This document shows positions 10,831-22,600 of a DNA stretch of 64,000 nt, piece after piece. The notes beneath the pieces were generated by a model. The model searched no databases, was not told the DNA's origin, and worked only from the letters and a program-made list of their open reading frames with translations. A program made the position numbers and the translations under genes. The stretch spans positions 10,203,344-10,267,343 of the forward strand of contig OZ020487.1 in assembly GCA_963971405.1 (NCBI GenBank), given 5' to 3'. Source of the DNA: Psococerastis gibbosa (taxonomy: Eukaryota > Arthropoda > Insecta > Psocodea > Psocidae). How positions within the stretch are numbered: position 1 is the first letter of the stretch; each line of letters starts with the position of its first letter.

Positions 10831-10927
10831 AAGTACGGGGATTCACAATAGATCTTTAAGGTCAAAGTGAGCCAAGCTCAAGTAGCAGCATCGCCCCATT
10901 ACTAATCTAATCTAAATCTAATCTAGT
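10831..10927 (+). mobile_element. LINE 3' UTR and short-repeat tail
   Basis: About 75 bp after the stop codon, the sequence ends in repeated CTAATCTAAT-like words (10902-10927) instead of poly-A. That is the usual 3' end of RNase-H-bearing LINEs. The tail marks the right boundary of the insertion. I could not find a clear target-site duplication. Confidence 0.65.
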
Positions 10928-13020
10928 GTATTACAATAATTATTAAAAATTAAAAATACACCATCAATAACTTATCAGAATACTCAGAATCATATAGCTC
11001 CAGCAGGGCCAATGTCGATCGCCGCACTGACGTTTGGTTCATGAATTCGTTGATAAAGTTTTTTTTTATTGCGTTCACTCTTTTTGGAGTCACGTTAGCT
11101 CGAAGATGGGTACCAAATAAGTTCTTAGTACTTACAGTATATTCGCGCCAAAATTCAAGCATTCTGTTGTAGTATTAGCATTCTACTAGTTAAACATTTC
11201 TTCGTCCTATGTTTTAGGTCAGAAATTAAACAATTTCAATGAAAAATGGAAATGCCCTGGAAAAGTAAACGGAATTGGTAGGCTTTAAGCCACTTTTCCT
11301 GGGGGGGGGGGGCAAAAAGTTCCGTGCCCCCCCCCCCCCCCGTAGTGGGCGCCCCTGTATACAATATAGGCTATATAATGGATTAGAGGAAGCAACACAA
11401 TAAAGTCACTTCATAATATCATTTTTGACTACTGCATTATATTTTTATTTTATTTTTTTTATTTTTAAAGAATAGACAAACCCACAAAACAAAACAGACC
11501 GGCTTAACAGGTTATTGAGATGTGTCCCATTTATTCTCAAGTGAGAAGAGCTGACGAGACGCCTCCTTTCATGCTTTGTCTCGCCTTGTTGGATTATATC
11601 AAGTGGAGTGTATTCACGGGAATCTTGATAAAGGCTATATTATTATTAGCCTGCCGGTACATGCAGAATAAAATAAAACAGCAATTTTAGTTGTGCTGCA
11701 GTGGGCCCAAGAGGCGGCAGAGCCATTGTCATTTGTCACCAAATATTACATCAAAACCCCATTGATGGCACTGGTACATTTCTTAGACGGGCATTACCGC
11801 GCTGGTCAGTACATCGCCAAAATGGAAATATCTGGCGTTACATCGCCAGACAAGTCTCTTTTCTTACAATAAATCGAATGCGGACAACGCATCGCCCGTT
11901 TCTGCAAATCGGGTCATCGCCGAATTTCTCATCTCAGCCACCAGCTAGGTCGCTACACTGCCCTCTCTCTGTTGGCTAAGGCTTAAAATTGTTTTTCGTA
12001 ACATGGGCAATAACTTATTGCACTACAAGGCAGGGACGCTGACTTGGGGGGGGGGGGGCACGGTCCTTTTTGCCCCCCAGACTAGTCCCCCCCCCCCAGA
12101 AGCAAGAGCCCCTAGTGCAGTTTATCTATTTGTCTCCCTTAATATTTCAGACATTAAGATAAAAATAAATCACATAATTTGGCATTTGCACCGCACCAAC
12201 TTTTAGAACCTTTTTCGCGCCAATTTTGTTCGTATAGCCTACCTTTCTGCATTATAGTAATTTTAAGTAACCATTTACCAATGTATTTTCTTAATACTTC
12301 CCAGAGTATCGAATTCTTGCCCCCCCCCCAGAATTTTTAAAACTCGGCGTCCCTGCTACAAGGTGTACTTGAGTAGCCTATGCAGAGTTTTGGTTCGGCA
12401 GCAACATACGCTATTTAAATCAACATAATTTAACAAAGGGTTAGTTGGACTTTCATTGCCTCATATAGTCCTCGAACAATTAGGGCGGAGCACATTGTCA
12501 GAGGAAGAGGGCTTTACCAATAGATTAAATCAATATGTTAATAAGTGAAAATATAATGTTATTTTATGTTCAATTTAAATATATACAGTATAAAATTGCA
12601 AACTTACATTTTAAGTTTTAATGTATTTTAAATATGGTATACTGTAGCTTGGCAAGAAGGCGCAAATCACCATTACCATACCGTGCTGATTTTAATGGTT
12701 AATGGTTACGTACTGCTACAGGAGGTGGTTAGACAATATCCAGCCTAACAGGGGCGTAAAGTTGGGGGGGGGGGGGGGGGCACGGTCTAAGTGGGAACAG
12801 CGTGACACAAATTTTATGTGACTTGGATCCTATGAATGTCCAAGTTGGTCACAGGCTAACCTATACTACTAGGCTAGTATATTAATTTATAGAACCTAAA
12901 AAAAAAATACCTGAAATTATGATAAAATTGAAATAAAATTTAGTGTGTTTCAGATACCGTACCATACTTCATAAGGTACACGCCTACGCGGTAGGTAGGT
13001 ACACATTATGACTTTCCATG
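10928..13020. other. Repeat-rich spacer with long G/C runs, no gene recognised
   Basis: Holds G or C runs at about 11301, 11326, 12042, 12089, 12318 and 12764. Several sit in the same setting (GGGGCG or GACGC words on one side, GCACGGTC or AGAATTTTTAAA on the other), so they look like ends of one dispersed family. A 70-codon minus frame (11162-10950) is not recognised. The rest is AT-rich and shows nothing I can name. Confidence 0.55.
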
Positions 13021-13179
13021 TTTACGGCCACGGGCACTGGGGTGCAACATTGCGAACCCAGTATAAGCAAAGTGGGGAAAAACGTAGCTTGGTAGCTAAA
13101 CTGCACCTTAACCCTTTTTTAAAAAAAAAAAAAAAAAAAAACCTTGTAAGTGATAGCCTACCTAGTCTTTGACACTCAC

Positions 13180-13417
13180 CACTATTGATTGTCATGCCGG
13201 ATGTTGCTGAAATTTCAGTTTCCTCACAAATTAACTCTTTTGTTATTTCTTTACGTTGTATTTTGCATACGGCTGATCTGGGCTGAGGAGATGCAGTGCG
13301 TTCAATTCTGTCTGGTTGACATTGAAATCTTGATGGCAAACAGTCTGGTTTCATTCTTATTTTGCCAACAGAACCCATCACACTGTATTGAATGTAATTT
13401 TCCATATCATTAGGCAA
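13180..13417 (-). CDS. THAP-domain gene, exon 2
   Basis: The acceptor TTTTTCTTAACAG ends at 13418 and the donor GTGAGT starts at 13179, so the exon is 238 nt (79 codons plus 1). It enters in phase 0, matching the end of exon 1 at 15051. Its first third completes the THAP fold, including MKPDCLPSRF, the equivalent of the family's AVPT-F end box. The rest is a polar linker with many R, E and T. The following exon, which must begin in phase 1, was not found to the left. Confidence 0.6.
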
Positions 13418-15239
13418 CTGTTAAGAAAAACCATAAAAAAACAAATGTGTCAGGTGGTACTTAGGCGGCTATTCCACCGGCCAATTTGCTTCACTTGTGA
13501 AGCTGCTTCAGAAGCAGTGAATTTTGTCATTGACGTTTGTTTTGTTTTAAGGAGACTAAATATTATGTAGATACTTAACTTATCTAAGTTACAATATTAT
13601 TAATGATGTCTGCTACCACATTATAACTTAATTTATAATAGGTAAGTTAAGTATCCACATAATAGTCTCCTTAAAACAAAACAAACGTTAATGACAAAAT
13701 TCACTGCTTCAGCAAATTCACAAGTGAAGCAAATTGGCCGGTGGAATAGCCGCCTAACAGTAGGCTATATATCAGGCCCCCCTGGAAACCAGGTGAGGAG
13801 CATGTAGGCCCTATGCAAAAAAAAAATAATAATAATAATTTTCGAATTGGTGGTATCACTGGAATCGGTGCATTGACTGTTACAAAAAAAAATAATAATA
13901 ATAATAATAATAATATAAAAAGTCTAATGCGATTCTTTTATGACGTAGGCCTAATATCAAATAATATTACTTAAATAAATTAAACAAGCTCAAAATGCAG
14001 TACAGTGCCTAAGTAGGCCTAGGTATTTCGGTGCATATACTGTATTTTACCTACAGTATATCCTATTTGTTGTTCTGTGATTCGGTGTCGGAATCTGCGG
14101 TTGGACCTTGGATTGTAATTTTGAAATGTTGGTATTTCCAAACGTTCTATACGGGACCGTAATTGGTGGTGAATAGGGTCATGGTGGTGAATCGGGTCGA
14201 AACTTCCATTTTGTCTTTGTGGGGTTCTAAACAATACCCTAATAACTAGACAAACTTAAAAAGTTCATGTATCCCTTCAAACAGTTTCAAAAGCAAGTTT
14301 TAGCGGTAAAGGTGGTGCTTGTCTGCTGCCACGTCTTTCACGATTTGATTAACCATTAACGTTTAACGAACTATTACTTTCATGTCAGTGCAATTTTCAG
14401 CTTTCAGAATCATGTTTTAAGTTTTCAAAATTCAGTTTCAATTTTTTTTTGCAGCTTGTTCAGGCGCCCATTCCACTGACCGTCTAGGGCTATTTACAAA
14501 AAAGGTGACGTGGTAGCAGACATTCAAGACTTAGGTGGAGTTTCCACCGACCTCGCATTGCAGAATGCAAATGACATTGACGGAAATTAGAATTTCTCTT
14601 TTTATAGAAATCTATTAAAATGTTTGTACTTAACATATCCCATGACGCCATTTTTTAATTTTAGTTTGTGATTTTACTGTATGATCATTGATCAATTTTA
14701 ACTATGGCATAAGTTAGAGGAAAATAAACATTTCCGTCAATTCTGCAGGTCGGTGGAAACCCCGGCTAAGTCTTGAATGTCTGCTAGCACGTCACCGTTT
14801 TTGTAAATAGCCCTAGCCGGTCGATGGAATGGGCACCTCAGGGAAGCTAGGGTGAATCGGGTCATGCCTCGTAAGTACACTCCGGACCCTAGGAGGAAAC
14901 GGTACAAGCCCTTTGATAAGGAAAAGTTTGATTTGGCGGCCAAATCAATTGGAAAGGGTATTTTAAGCATTCGACAAGCGGCAGTTCGATACGATATTTC
15001 TTACTCCGTCCTACCAATTAAGTCACTATTTTCAAAATAAATTTACTCACATCAAAATGGTCTTCACAGAAGTATATTTTAGATTTATCCGAAGTCAACT
15101 TTTCGTCTCTCCGTGCCAACTTTAACCACTCTTGTCTGCGTTTAGAACAATTTTCAGGAACGTGAATGTATAATTTGTTCGGAAAATTGCTCGTGTTATT
15201 CCCACACAAAGGCACGGCACAAACTTTGTAACTTTGCAT
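13180..15239 (-). CDS. THAP-domain protein gene (partial, 2 exons found)
   Basis: Exons 15239-15051 and 13417-13180 are separated by a 1.63-kb intron that contains a psq fragment, a hairpin transposon (14462-14838), another at 13461-13757 and microsatellites. The joined coding part is 142 codons and completes a normal THAP domain of about 90 residues. The downstream part of the protein is missing or in exons I cannot see. The presence of two mobile elements in one intron is typical of this window. Confidence 0.65.
13461..13757. mobile_element. Short inverted-repeat element (TTAGGCGG type), copy a
   Basis: 297-bp hairpin. The ends TTAGGCGGCTATTCCACCGG and its mirror at 13738-13757 are perfect, and pairing continues inward for well over 100 bp with small loops. 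The core has TTTTAAGGAGACTA and a TACTTAACTTATCTA block shared with the copies at 42366, 44531 and 61822. Target duplication is probably TTA/TAA. It carries no coding capacity. Confidence 0.85.
14053..14230 (-). CDS. Candidate exon, His/Arg-rich, unassigned
   Basis: Open minus-strand segment between an acceptor-like TATTGTTTAG (14231-14240) and a donor-like GTAAAATAC at about 14052. It reads SFDPIHHHDPIHHQLRSR early on, with a duplicated DPIHH. It lies in the intron of the THAP gene, but the two THAP exons already join cleanly without it. It is therefore an alternative exon, part of another gene, or chance. Confidence 0.25.
14462..14838. mobile_element. Short inverted-repeat element (AGGCGCCC type), copy b
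   Basis: 377 bp. Ends AGGCGCCCATTCCACTGACC and the mirror GGTCGATGGAATGGGCACCT. The inner arms contain GGTGACGTGGTAGCAGACAT and a second nested TAGGTGG..TTTCCACCGACC end. The core includes CCCATGACGCCATTTTTTAA and ATGATCATTGATCAATTTTA, shared with copies at 17456, 18958, 40169 and 54935. Confidence 0.85.
14864..15040 (+). CDS. Pipsqueak-type helix-turn-helix fragment
   Basis: Starting at ATG 14864 the product begins MPRKYTPDPRRKRYKPF, followed by SIRQAAVRYDISYSVL. It resembles the psq/HTH DNA-binding domain at the start of pogo/Tigger/jerky-like transposases and of many arthropod transcription factors. The similarity ends after the third helix at about 15007 and the frame stops at 15038. It lies antisense in the THAP gene intron and may be a transposase leftover or the first exon of a psq gene. 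Confidence 0.45.
   Translation: MPRKYTPDPRRKRYKPFDKEKFDLAAKSIGKGILSIRQAAVRYDISYSVLPIKSLFSK
15051..15239 (-). CDS. THAP-domain gene, exon 1 (zinc finger)
   Basis: The ATG at 15239 opens 63 codons ending exactly at donor GTGAGTAAAT (15050-15041). The protein starts MQSYKVCAVPLC and has the C2CH zinc ligands C7, C12, C58 and H61, plus the invariant Trp (W38) of the THAP DNA-binding fold. The reading stays in phase 0 into 13417. THAP proteins bind DNA in the nucleus and act as transcription regulators or derive from P-type transposases; which applies here cannot be told. An upstream GTG (15245) is in frame, but the ATG puts the first cysteine at the usual distance from the start. Confidence 0.75.
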
Positions 15240-15399
15240 TTTCACAATTTAAGTTAACAGAAACAGCTGATGTTGATCTTCCATTGGATTATGACGTCAC
15301 AGCCGGCATGGGGTCATGTATTTCCACTGTTTTCGCGCCAAGTTCAAATAATGTGTACAAAATAAAATATCGATGGTAGAGCTGTAAAAAATGTCCATA

Positions 15400-15650
15400 T
15401 CACATTCCTCAGCAATGTGGTATTCCCCCTCTGCTGGCAAAGGAAAGGAAACGCCAATCACCTACTGATCTGCAGTGGCTTAGGGGCAAAAAACTCAACT
15501 ACAGCGCCGGAGGGCAAGGCACGACGTCTAATCAGCCAAGGGCGGACGTTGGCTGAAGAATCAATTTGGTATGTGTCTGTTGCCGATTGGCCACAATTAT
15601 TATTATGGTTTGTAAAAGTGAAAGTGAAAGGTGAAGGAAGAAATTAAAAA
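15400..15650. other. GC-richer segment upstream of the THAP start, unassigned
   Basis: A stretch of higher GC content (GGGCGGACGTTGGCTGAAGA and neighbours) with a 76-codon plus frame that matches nothing I know. It contains a short inverted pair, CCGATTGGCCA (about 15583) and TGGCCAATCGG (about 15652). It could be a promoter-side element or a repeat. No function is claimed. Confidence 0.25.
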
Positions 15651-16489
15651 ACTGGCCAATCGGTGATAGTGACGGCCACATAGCCGATCATATTTTAAAA
15701 TGAATAGAGTATTTATTCGAAGGAATAAGACTTTTTTGTTAGCTCTGAAATGTTACATGTGAAATTTGATTTTGTTCAGAAAACGGATTTGATCTCAACT
15801 TATATCCATATAGTATATTGCATCCATATCTTGCGGTTGTGATGGGCCTAGCTAGACTAGCATATGAATAATAGGTACGGTATGACTCACAATAGTTCAA
15901 ACAACACGTGATTACGAATGCAGAGAAAACGTAAGATTCTGAGTCACTTTTTTTAATCTAGTTCCTTAGCTAGAAGAAACCTCACGTCTAGGTATAAAGT
16001 AGCCTGCTGGTATGATTCATAGTTGAAGGCAAATCTGAAATTTGATTATGAAAGACGTCAGAGAACCCTGTTTTCACTGTAATGCGTTTTTGCGATTAGG
16101 AATTTGTTTAGTCACTCGTCCTGTTCCATAGCGAGATGAATCACAACGTAGTGACTTACGATGAATTCGTAAATGTTTACAAGTTTTCTCGGTGTTGATT
16201 AGTGTTTGCGGGGATGGAATTCATACCAAAGACCAAAACCAATTATGGTTAAACTCAATTAAACCAACGCTTAAAGAAATATTTTTATATTTCTAAACTA
16301 AACTACTAAGGTTATATTATGAATCAAAGAATAAATGCATGAAATTTAGCTACTACTAATGGCTACTGCACGACGATATAATAGTAAATGAAAATGGTTG
16401 ATATTCCCAAGATGATGACGAGTAAAAAACATAAAAAAATTAAAGGCTTTCGGGTGCCTGTGTGTCGTCAATGAACCAGACCGACACCA

Positions 16490-16678
16490 CTATTCCCGTT
16501 TCCGCTCCCGCGTCAACTTCAGCATCCGCCCCCTCATCCGCGTCCACTTTCGCTTCGCTACCGCGTCCACTTTCGCTTCCGCGTCCACTTTCGCTTCCGC
16601 GTCCACTTTCGCTTTCGCTCCCACGTCCACTTTCGCTTCCGCTCCCACCCCCGCACCTGGCTGAGGCATATCCGCAGC
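16490..16678 (-). CDS. RING gene, candidate last exon with AEAKVD repeats
   Basis: The acceptor TATATTTTAG ends at 16679. Read in phase 0, as the preceding exon requires, it gives 62 codons and a TAG at 16492-16490. The start is AADMPQPGAGVGAEAKVD, followed by repeats of (A/G)-(A/E/K)-A-K-V-D encoded by an 18-bp minisatellite (GCGAAAGTGGACGCGGAA words). Only the phase match and position link it to the RING gene, so this is tentative. The opposite-strand Ser/Pro frame is its shadow. Confidence 0.4.
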   Translation of the reverse strand, partial: AADMPQPGAGVGAEAKVDVGAKAKVDAEAKVDAEAKVDAVAKRKWTRMRGRMLKLTRERKRE

Positions 16679-19600
16679 CTAAAATATAAATTAGGTTATA
16701 CATCTTAACTGATTTGTGAAATTCTGATTTCAAGAGACATTGACCCGATTTAAACTGTCAAAGATATACAATCAAATGTTTCACGTATATTCCACCAAAA
16801 ATATGTAGGTTTGGTCTAGCCCTTAGTATAAATTTTGAAAACAATATGTAGCACATACACAGGTGAACTATTTGATGATGATCGTACAATATATTGTAGT
16901 ATCGTACAATTGGGTGATGTGCACACTTCCGACGTCACCCACAACAAATCCAATAACTATAAACTCCCACCCATATTTAGCAGTTTCATGGCTGTAGTAA
17001 TAGCGATACAACTAGCCCTTATTTACGTAACAGAACAAACACCATGTGCTGTCATATTTTCGGTCTCTTTTAGTACAATTACTTGCAAGTGGGCGTCCTA
17101 ACACAGCGAACCACCCCATTATTGCCTCAATATTACAATTAGTGTACTCGTTAAAACAAAAAGTACGACTACATTTTGTATGGATGCCATTCAGGTATTA
17201 AATATAACGACAATGTGGATGCATTGGCAAAACTTAGGGGTTCATATATCGATCTCAAACTGTCCAAAGAGGAGTATTATCCCACAATCAACCGATTCTA
17301 TAGATAAAAATGGGCACTAGCTTACAGAGTATCTGAGACAGGGAAATTTTATAAAACTTATAAGGAAGCTGCCTTCTTCCAACATTTTTTCATGATCTGT
17401 CCGAATTTCAGCATACCACGCTCGGTGCTGTTCAATAAACTAGGCCTAATTGAACTAAGGCGCGGATATTCCACTGGTCAATATTACTTCAAATTTGATT
17501 TTGTCATTGATGGAAACTCATCAATGTTGCATTATTTATTTTTTACACCCCATCCCACTTGTTTTCAACAATTTTTTTCCAAATTTGTAAGTTTGCCCGC
17601 CGTCTTTTAATTTTATAATCTACAAGAAATTTTATGATTTAAACTAAGAAATAATTCGTTCGTTCTAAAGAAATTAATTTAATTTAAATTTTTATCTCTG
17701 GACGACGCCATTGTTTAATTTTAGTTTGTTATTGTTTGCAACGCGTGATTTTACTCTATGATCATTGATCAATTTTAACATGAGGAAATTAAAATGGAGA
17801 ATGTCATTGATTAAAATAAAAATCTCAAATCAAATTTGAAGTAAACCAGTGGAATACCCGCCTAATTGCAGCTCCATTCTCATACATGCAACTCCTAAAT
17901 CTCTATATTCACCATCCTTGATGAATCTATGAACGCTTGCAATTTTGATATATGAATAATAGGTAACCTCGTTTCGTTCGAGGCTAAATGTTATTGTAAA
18001 AGTTATTGTTTGGGCATGGACATATAAACATATGGACTCGCAACAGCCTACCAGTCAGCAGGATTCCCGCGGCCATTTGCAATGTTTCCAAAATTCAAAT
18101 TCAAATTATTTCTAAAAATGAGATCTAGAATGGGAAAGGCTGTGTAAACATGCAATGAAGATATCAGTGCAAATGGCTGCCGGAATCCTGAATTTGAAAA
18201 AATTGTCGCCTATATAACAGAGCCAAGTTACGCATCCAGTTTATATAACAAAACCTCCTTGTGTTTGGGTTTGCTAGAAATGTATTTTGATATTGACATT
18301 TTTTGAAATAAACTTACATCTGTATATTCAGCAGTGGCCAAAATGAACTCTTGCATAGCTGCCAAGGCACGACGGCGGATCTGGAATAAGGATCAATGAT
18401 ATGAAGTAGAATGTTTATAACCAAACTCAGAAAGTTTTTTGTTTTACTGCCCCATGAAGAAGTATCAAAAAGTTACAGCTGAAACATTTTCTTCTTTATC
18501 TACCTTGTTAGCACCCCTTTCAGGGAGTCAAGGGACTCTCAATTCATAAATAACAGAATCTCTGTCTTTCGCACGATTTTTTGTTTGGGCTTGGGCTCAA
18601 CTATGGAATTTTACGGATTTGATGATATAATTTTAAAAACGAAACCATTGGACTAGCAAGGGTGTCAATGAGGCACTTAATCTGATAGGTTGCTGGCAAT
18701 GTGTATCTATCATGCGCACGGTCATTGAGGTAATCGAACATAGCAGTTTATTGGATACACAATATTTTCAGATTGGTCGGGCTGCACGTCGATTACCGAT
18801 AAGATGCACTGTGTTTCCACAAGCTATGGCCAACGACCAAACCTTACCTAACCGCGGAAACAATTAATTATATTACAAATGTTAAACTTATGAGAGGTAA
18901 CTAAGCAATTCAAAAACCCATTACATGGTAACTCATTTCCAGCCATCGGATAAGGTTTTAGGCGCCCATTCCACATACGTACATCGTCAATGAAAATTAT
19001 GAAATTGAAGGACATTTCAATTTTACTCTATGCCATTGTTAAAATTGATCAATGATCAATTGATCATAGATCACAAACAATGAAACAAACAATCTAAAAT
19101 TAAAAAATGGCGTCATGGGATATGACAAGTACAACTATTTTAATTGATTTCTCTAAAAAGAAAGCATTTCTGTATAAAAATTATAATAAGGCGACGAAGA
19201 AAACAAATACAATTTCAAGAAACAAATGCAAACAAATTCCAAAAATTTGGCGCATACGCTTCAATTGAAAATTGTCAATTTTTGAAAAAACATATGGAAT
19301 GGCCCCCATCAATGAGAAATTGAAATGTCCTTCAATTTCATAATTTTCATTGACGTTGTACGTATGTGGAATGGGCGCCTTAGCAAAGTGTCAATTTGTA
19401 ATTTGCCTCAAAACGTAAGACACCTGGCCTTACGTTCACAACGAACATACAATATTGCAAAAACATTGTTGACACTCCGTTTGTCCACCCTATCATATTC
19501 CTTTGTTATTCAGGGACTTTTATTGCGTCCCACAAGCCTCCCAGAGAGAGCCACTGCTTCGCTTAAAAACGGGATTATCCCGAATTATGCACAAGTCTGA

Positions 19601-22600
19601 CTTTATCAGACCTGTGGAGATACAAGTTAATTAGACGTGTCGTAACTCGACACAAGTACCTATTAAGTGACTTAGTGAGGCGATTGAAGAGGTTAATCGG
19701 ATACATTCATTAAATTGTTTATATGCGATTTAACCTTTTTGAAAATAAAAGAATAAAAAAAAGAGAGGTCTAGTCGAATCCGGATAATCAGACAGGAAAA
19801 AGGAACGAGAGCGGGCTCAAATAAATTTCCATAACTGTTGCCAATCGGCAATCATCTCTCTACTAATTCTCCGTAATAGCTCTACGATATTTTCAGTGAG
19901 ATTTGATTGTGTATATCTACAACCCTGGGACATTGAAGTTGCACCACCTTATATTTTAAGTGTTATTTTATTTATTTATTAAGTTTTGATTTAGTTAGAA
20001 AAAACCTACATAGATGCGTGGATAGAGGCATCATTTCTTTATAGAATTTCCAAAACTATGTTCCCATATATCACGTTGAGACATAACCAAAATTAGAGGA
20101 TATAGAAAAACTGGGCTTGGCGGGATTCGAACCCACCGCCTAACCGGGGCGTCGCGTCGTCGTAACCGCTGGACCACAAGTCACCATGTCAGTGTTATAC
20201 ACACCATATAATACTGCAAAATAATGTGAAGTTGAGACACACCATATTTCTTCACGGAGATAATCTTCTCACGCAAAGATAAATCCATCATCAATCCATT
20301 CGCCATTGTATTGAAACTATTTTTTGATGTATAATTTTGTATATCCCCCTTGTGGAAAGATCGAGGAGTTGTTCTAAAGCAGGGGTTCCCAAACTGTGGT
20401 CCACAGACATATATCAGGTGTTCCACGGGCCAAAGTAAGAAATAAGAAAATAAACAGCTGAGCTATTGGACATTTGAAATAAAATACAGTAAGTCTTGGC
20501 ACTGAACTACAAAATCCGCCCGATACCAGTTCGTAACATTTAATCAAATATTAGCACGTAATTTTAGGCACAAGCAACTTAATATTGGTCCTAGAATTTA
20601 ACGATTTTCTTATCACAGCCATGGTGGTCCACGGAAAATCATAAAATAATCTAGTGAACCACAGACAAAAAAGTTTGGGAACTCCTGTTCTAAAGAATGT
20701 ATAAAAAGAAAGAATTACGGACTTTTTACAGCTCTTTGCAAGCGGTCCAACTTCATTATCATCGCGCAGTGTCCTCTTCAAACACAATTTTAAAAGTATA
20801 AGCACATGGTTTAGTATTTATTTCTGAAATTCTATAAAGGAATGATGCCTCTATGTACCCATATACAGTATATGTAGTTTTCTCTAATTAAGAGATATGC
20901 TACGTAGAAAATTGGCACCCCAAAATTAAGTATTTTTCATTTTTCATTTAATTAACTCAGCAAGTTATTAAAATTTGGATCAACTAAGTTGTAGAAGACT
21001 ACTTCGTGCATCACATAATCGGGTATATTTACTTTTCGGTTTTGTTGTTCTTCCAAAAGTCCCAGAATACGCGAAAGTTTAGTCCTGTCTGGTATTTATG
21101 AAAGAACTAAGGTACCAAAAATTTAATATTTCATATTATATGATGCATGAAGTACAACTTCCATAAGCCGAATCTTTAATGACTTGCTTTGTTAATTAAA
21201 TAAAAAGTCAATAAAAACAACAAATTTTGGGGTGCTCATTTTCTACGTAGCATGTCCTCTTAAATCAGAATTATTAAGAAACTGCCCAAAAAGTTATCAC
21301 TGTTGAAATGCAAGGTGGTCCAACTTCAATGTCCCGGTTTTATTTAAGGTTTTCCAAACGGCTTGTCCCTGAATTTAGGGAAACTTACCTTACGAAAAAG
21401 GTCCTGGGTCAAATAGGGGCCGCAGACGGACCTCATTTTAACCAGCTCCAACTCCGTCTTGATCGCAGCATTTTCAGCGTTCAACCTCTTCACCTGCTTC
21501 GTTCGCATTTCAAGTTCCCAATTGAGTCTGTCTATTTTGTCAGTCATCGAAACAACTTTCAAGTGAAGGTCCTCAGCTCTCGACTTCAACACAGCATTAA
21601 TTACAGCATGAGGCGGGAGAATGTTTTTGTCCGTAGCTTCAGCACACTCCTCGCTGTGTTTTGGGATTCCCACCTTTAAAAGATGAATAAGTGCAAGCAC
21701 GGTCTGGTGCTGGAACGAGAACGACTCTGATGCTAAGGATGGATTCGAAGGAAAGGCGGTCAGGTCTGTTCCACTGAGTTTCTTCAGGCATTCTTTTAGT
21801 CTGTAGCAAAGGTAATAGAAATAATTATATATTAAGTCAGGACATACAGAATAGTCGCATGGACACAGATGTTCACCATACATCACGGGACTTAACTGGA
21901 GAGAGGTGCAGCTCAATTTTTAGTTTTCACGAGAAGCAACCCGGTTTGATTTTAATTCTCCTAACAGGGTTGCGACTCGCGAAAATTAAAAATTGAACTG
22001 CACCTCTCTCCGTAAGATAAGTACGGTGCTGCCCGCTCGAATCAGAGCAAGGCGGAGGCCCTCGATGGTGGATCTTCTATTGGAAAGCTCTCAATCCCAT
22101 TTGTATGGCTTCCGTATGAGTTTTTTGGCCATTGGCAAACTGGTATGTGTTTTCGATGTCAACCTACACCGGCTACAAGCGATAATGGACAAGCTGAGAC
22201 AAGCTTACCATTGACGCAATGAAACAGACGAAAACATGACTTAACCAAGTACAGATACGAGTCGGACTAAATCGTCTAAATCTGATATAAGTAATGGAAA
22301 TGGCTGCATACCCCCGGATACAAAATATTTTTAAAAAAAATAAATAAATAAAAAAAATTGATGAAAATAATGTTTGTTTTCTTTGACCTCCAGTATACAG
22401 ACTGCAGGTCAAAAGGTCACGTAGGTGGACAGTCTCTAGGGACTTTCCAAGCAGAAGTAAGTTATAAAAAAAATTATACATACTCGTTTTCACATTCAAT
22501 CCAAGCAGTGACGTCCATTTTTCTTGACCGCAATTGCTCAATAGTATCTGCCATGTTTTCGATCAGTTGTGCTTGATTCTGTATTATTTTCGCCGTCGAT

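Noticed and set aside
13022..13179. Continuation of the THAP exon 2 frame with a Phe run
   Set aside because: Starts at a consensus GTGAGT donor and reads through a poly-A/T tract. It is intron.
16462..16689. Plus-strand Ser/Pro/Leu repeat protein
   Set aside because: It is the antisense of the 18-bp minisatellite. The minus-strand reading has an acceptor and a matching phase.
20124..20186. Functional tRNA gene
   Set aside because: A and B boxes are good, but the two ends do not form a clean seven-base acceptor stem and the anticodon arm is not clear.
21801..21916. In-frame extension upstream of RING gene exon 2
   Set aside because: Contains a good acceptor (TTTGCTACAG), and the exon 1 join restores a codon exactly. 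The extension is intron.
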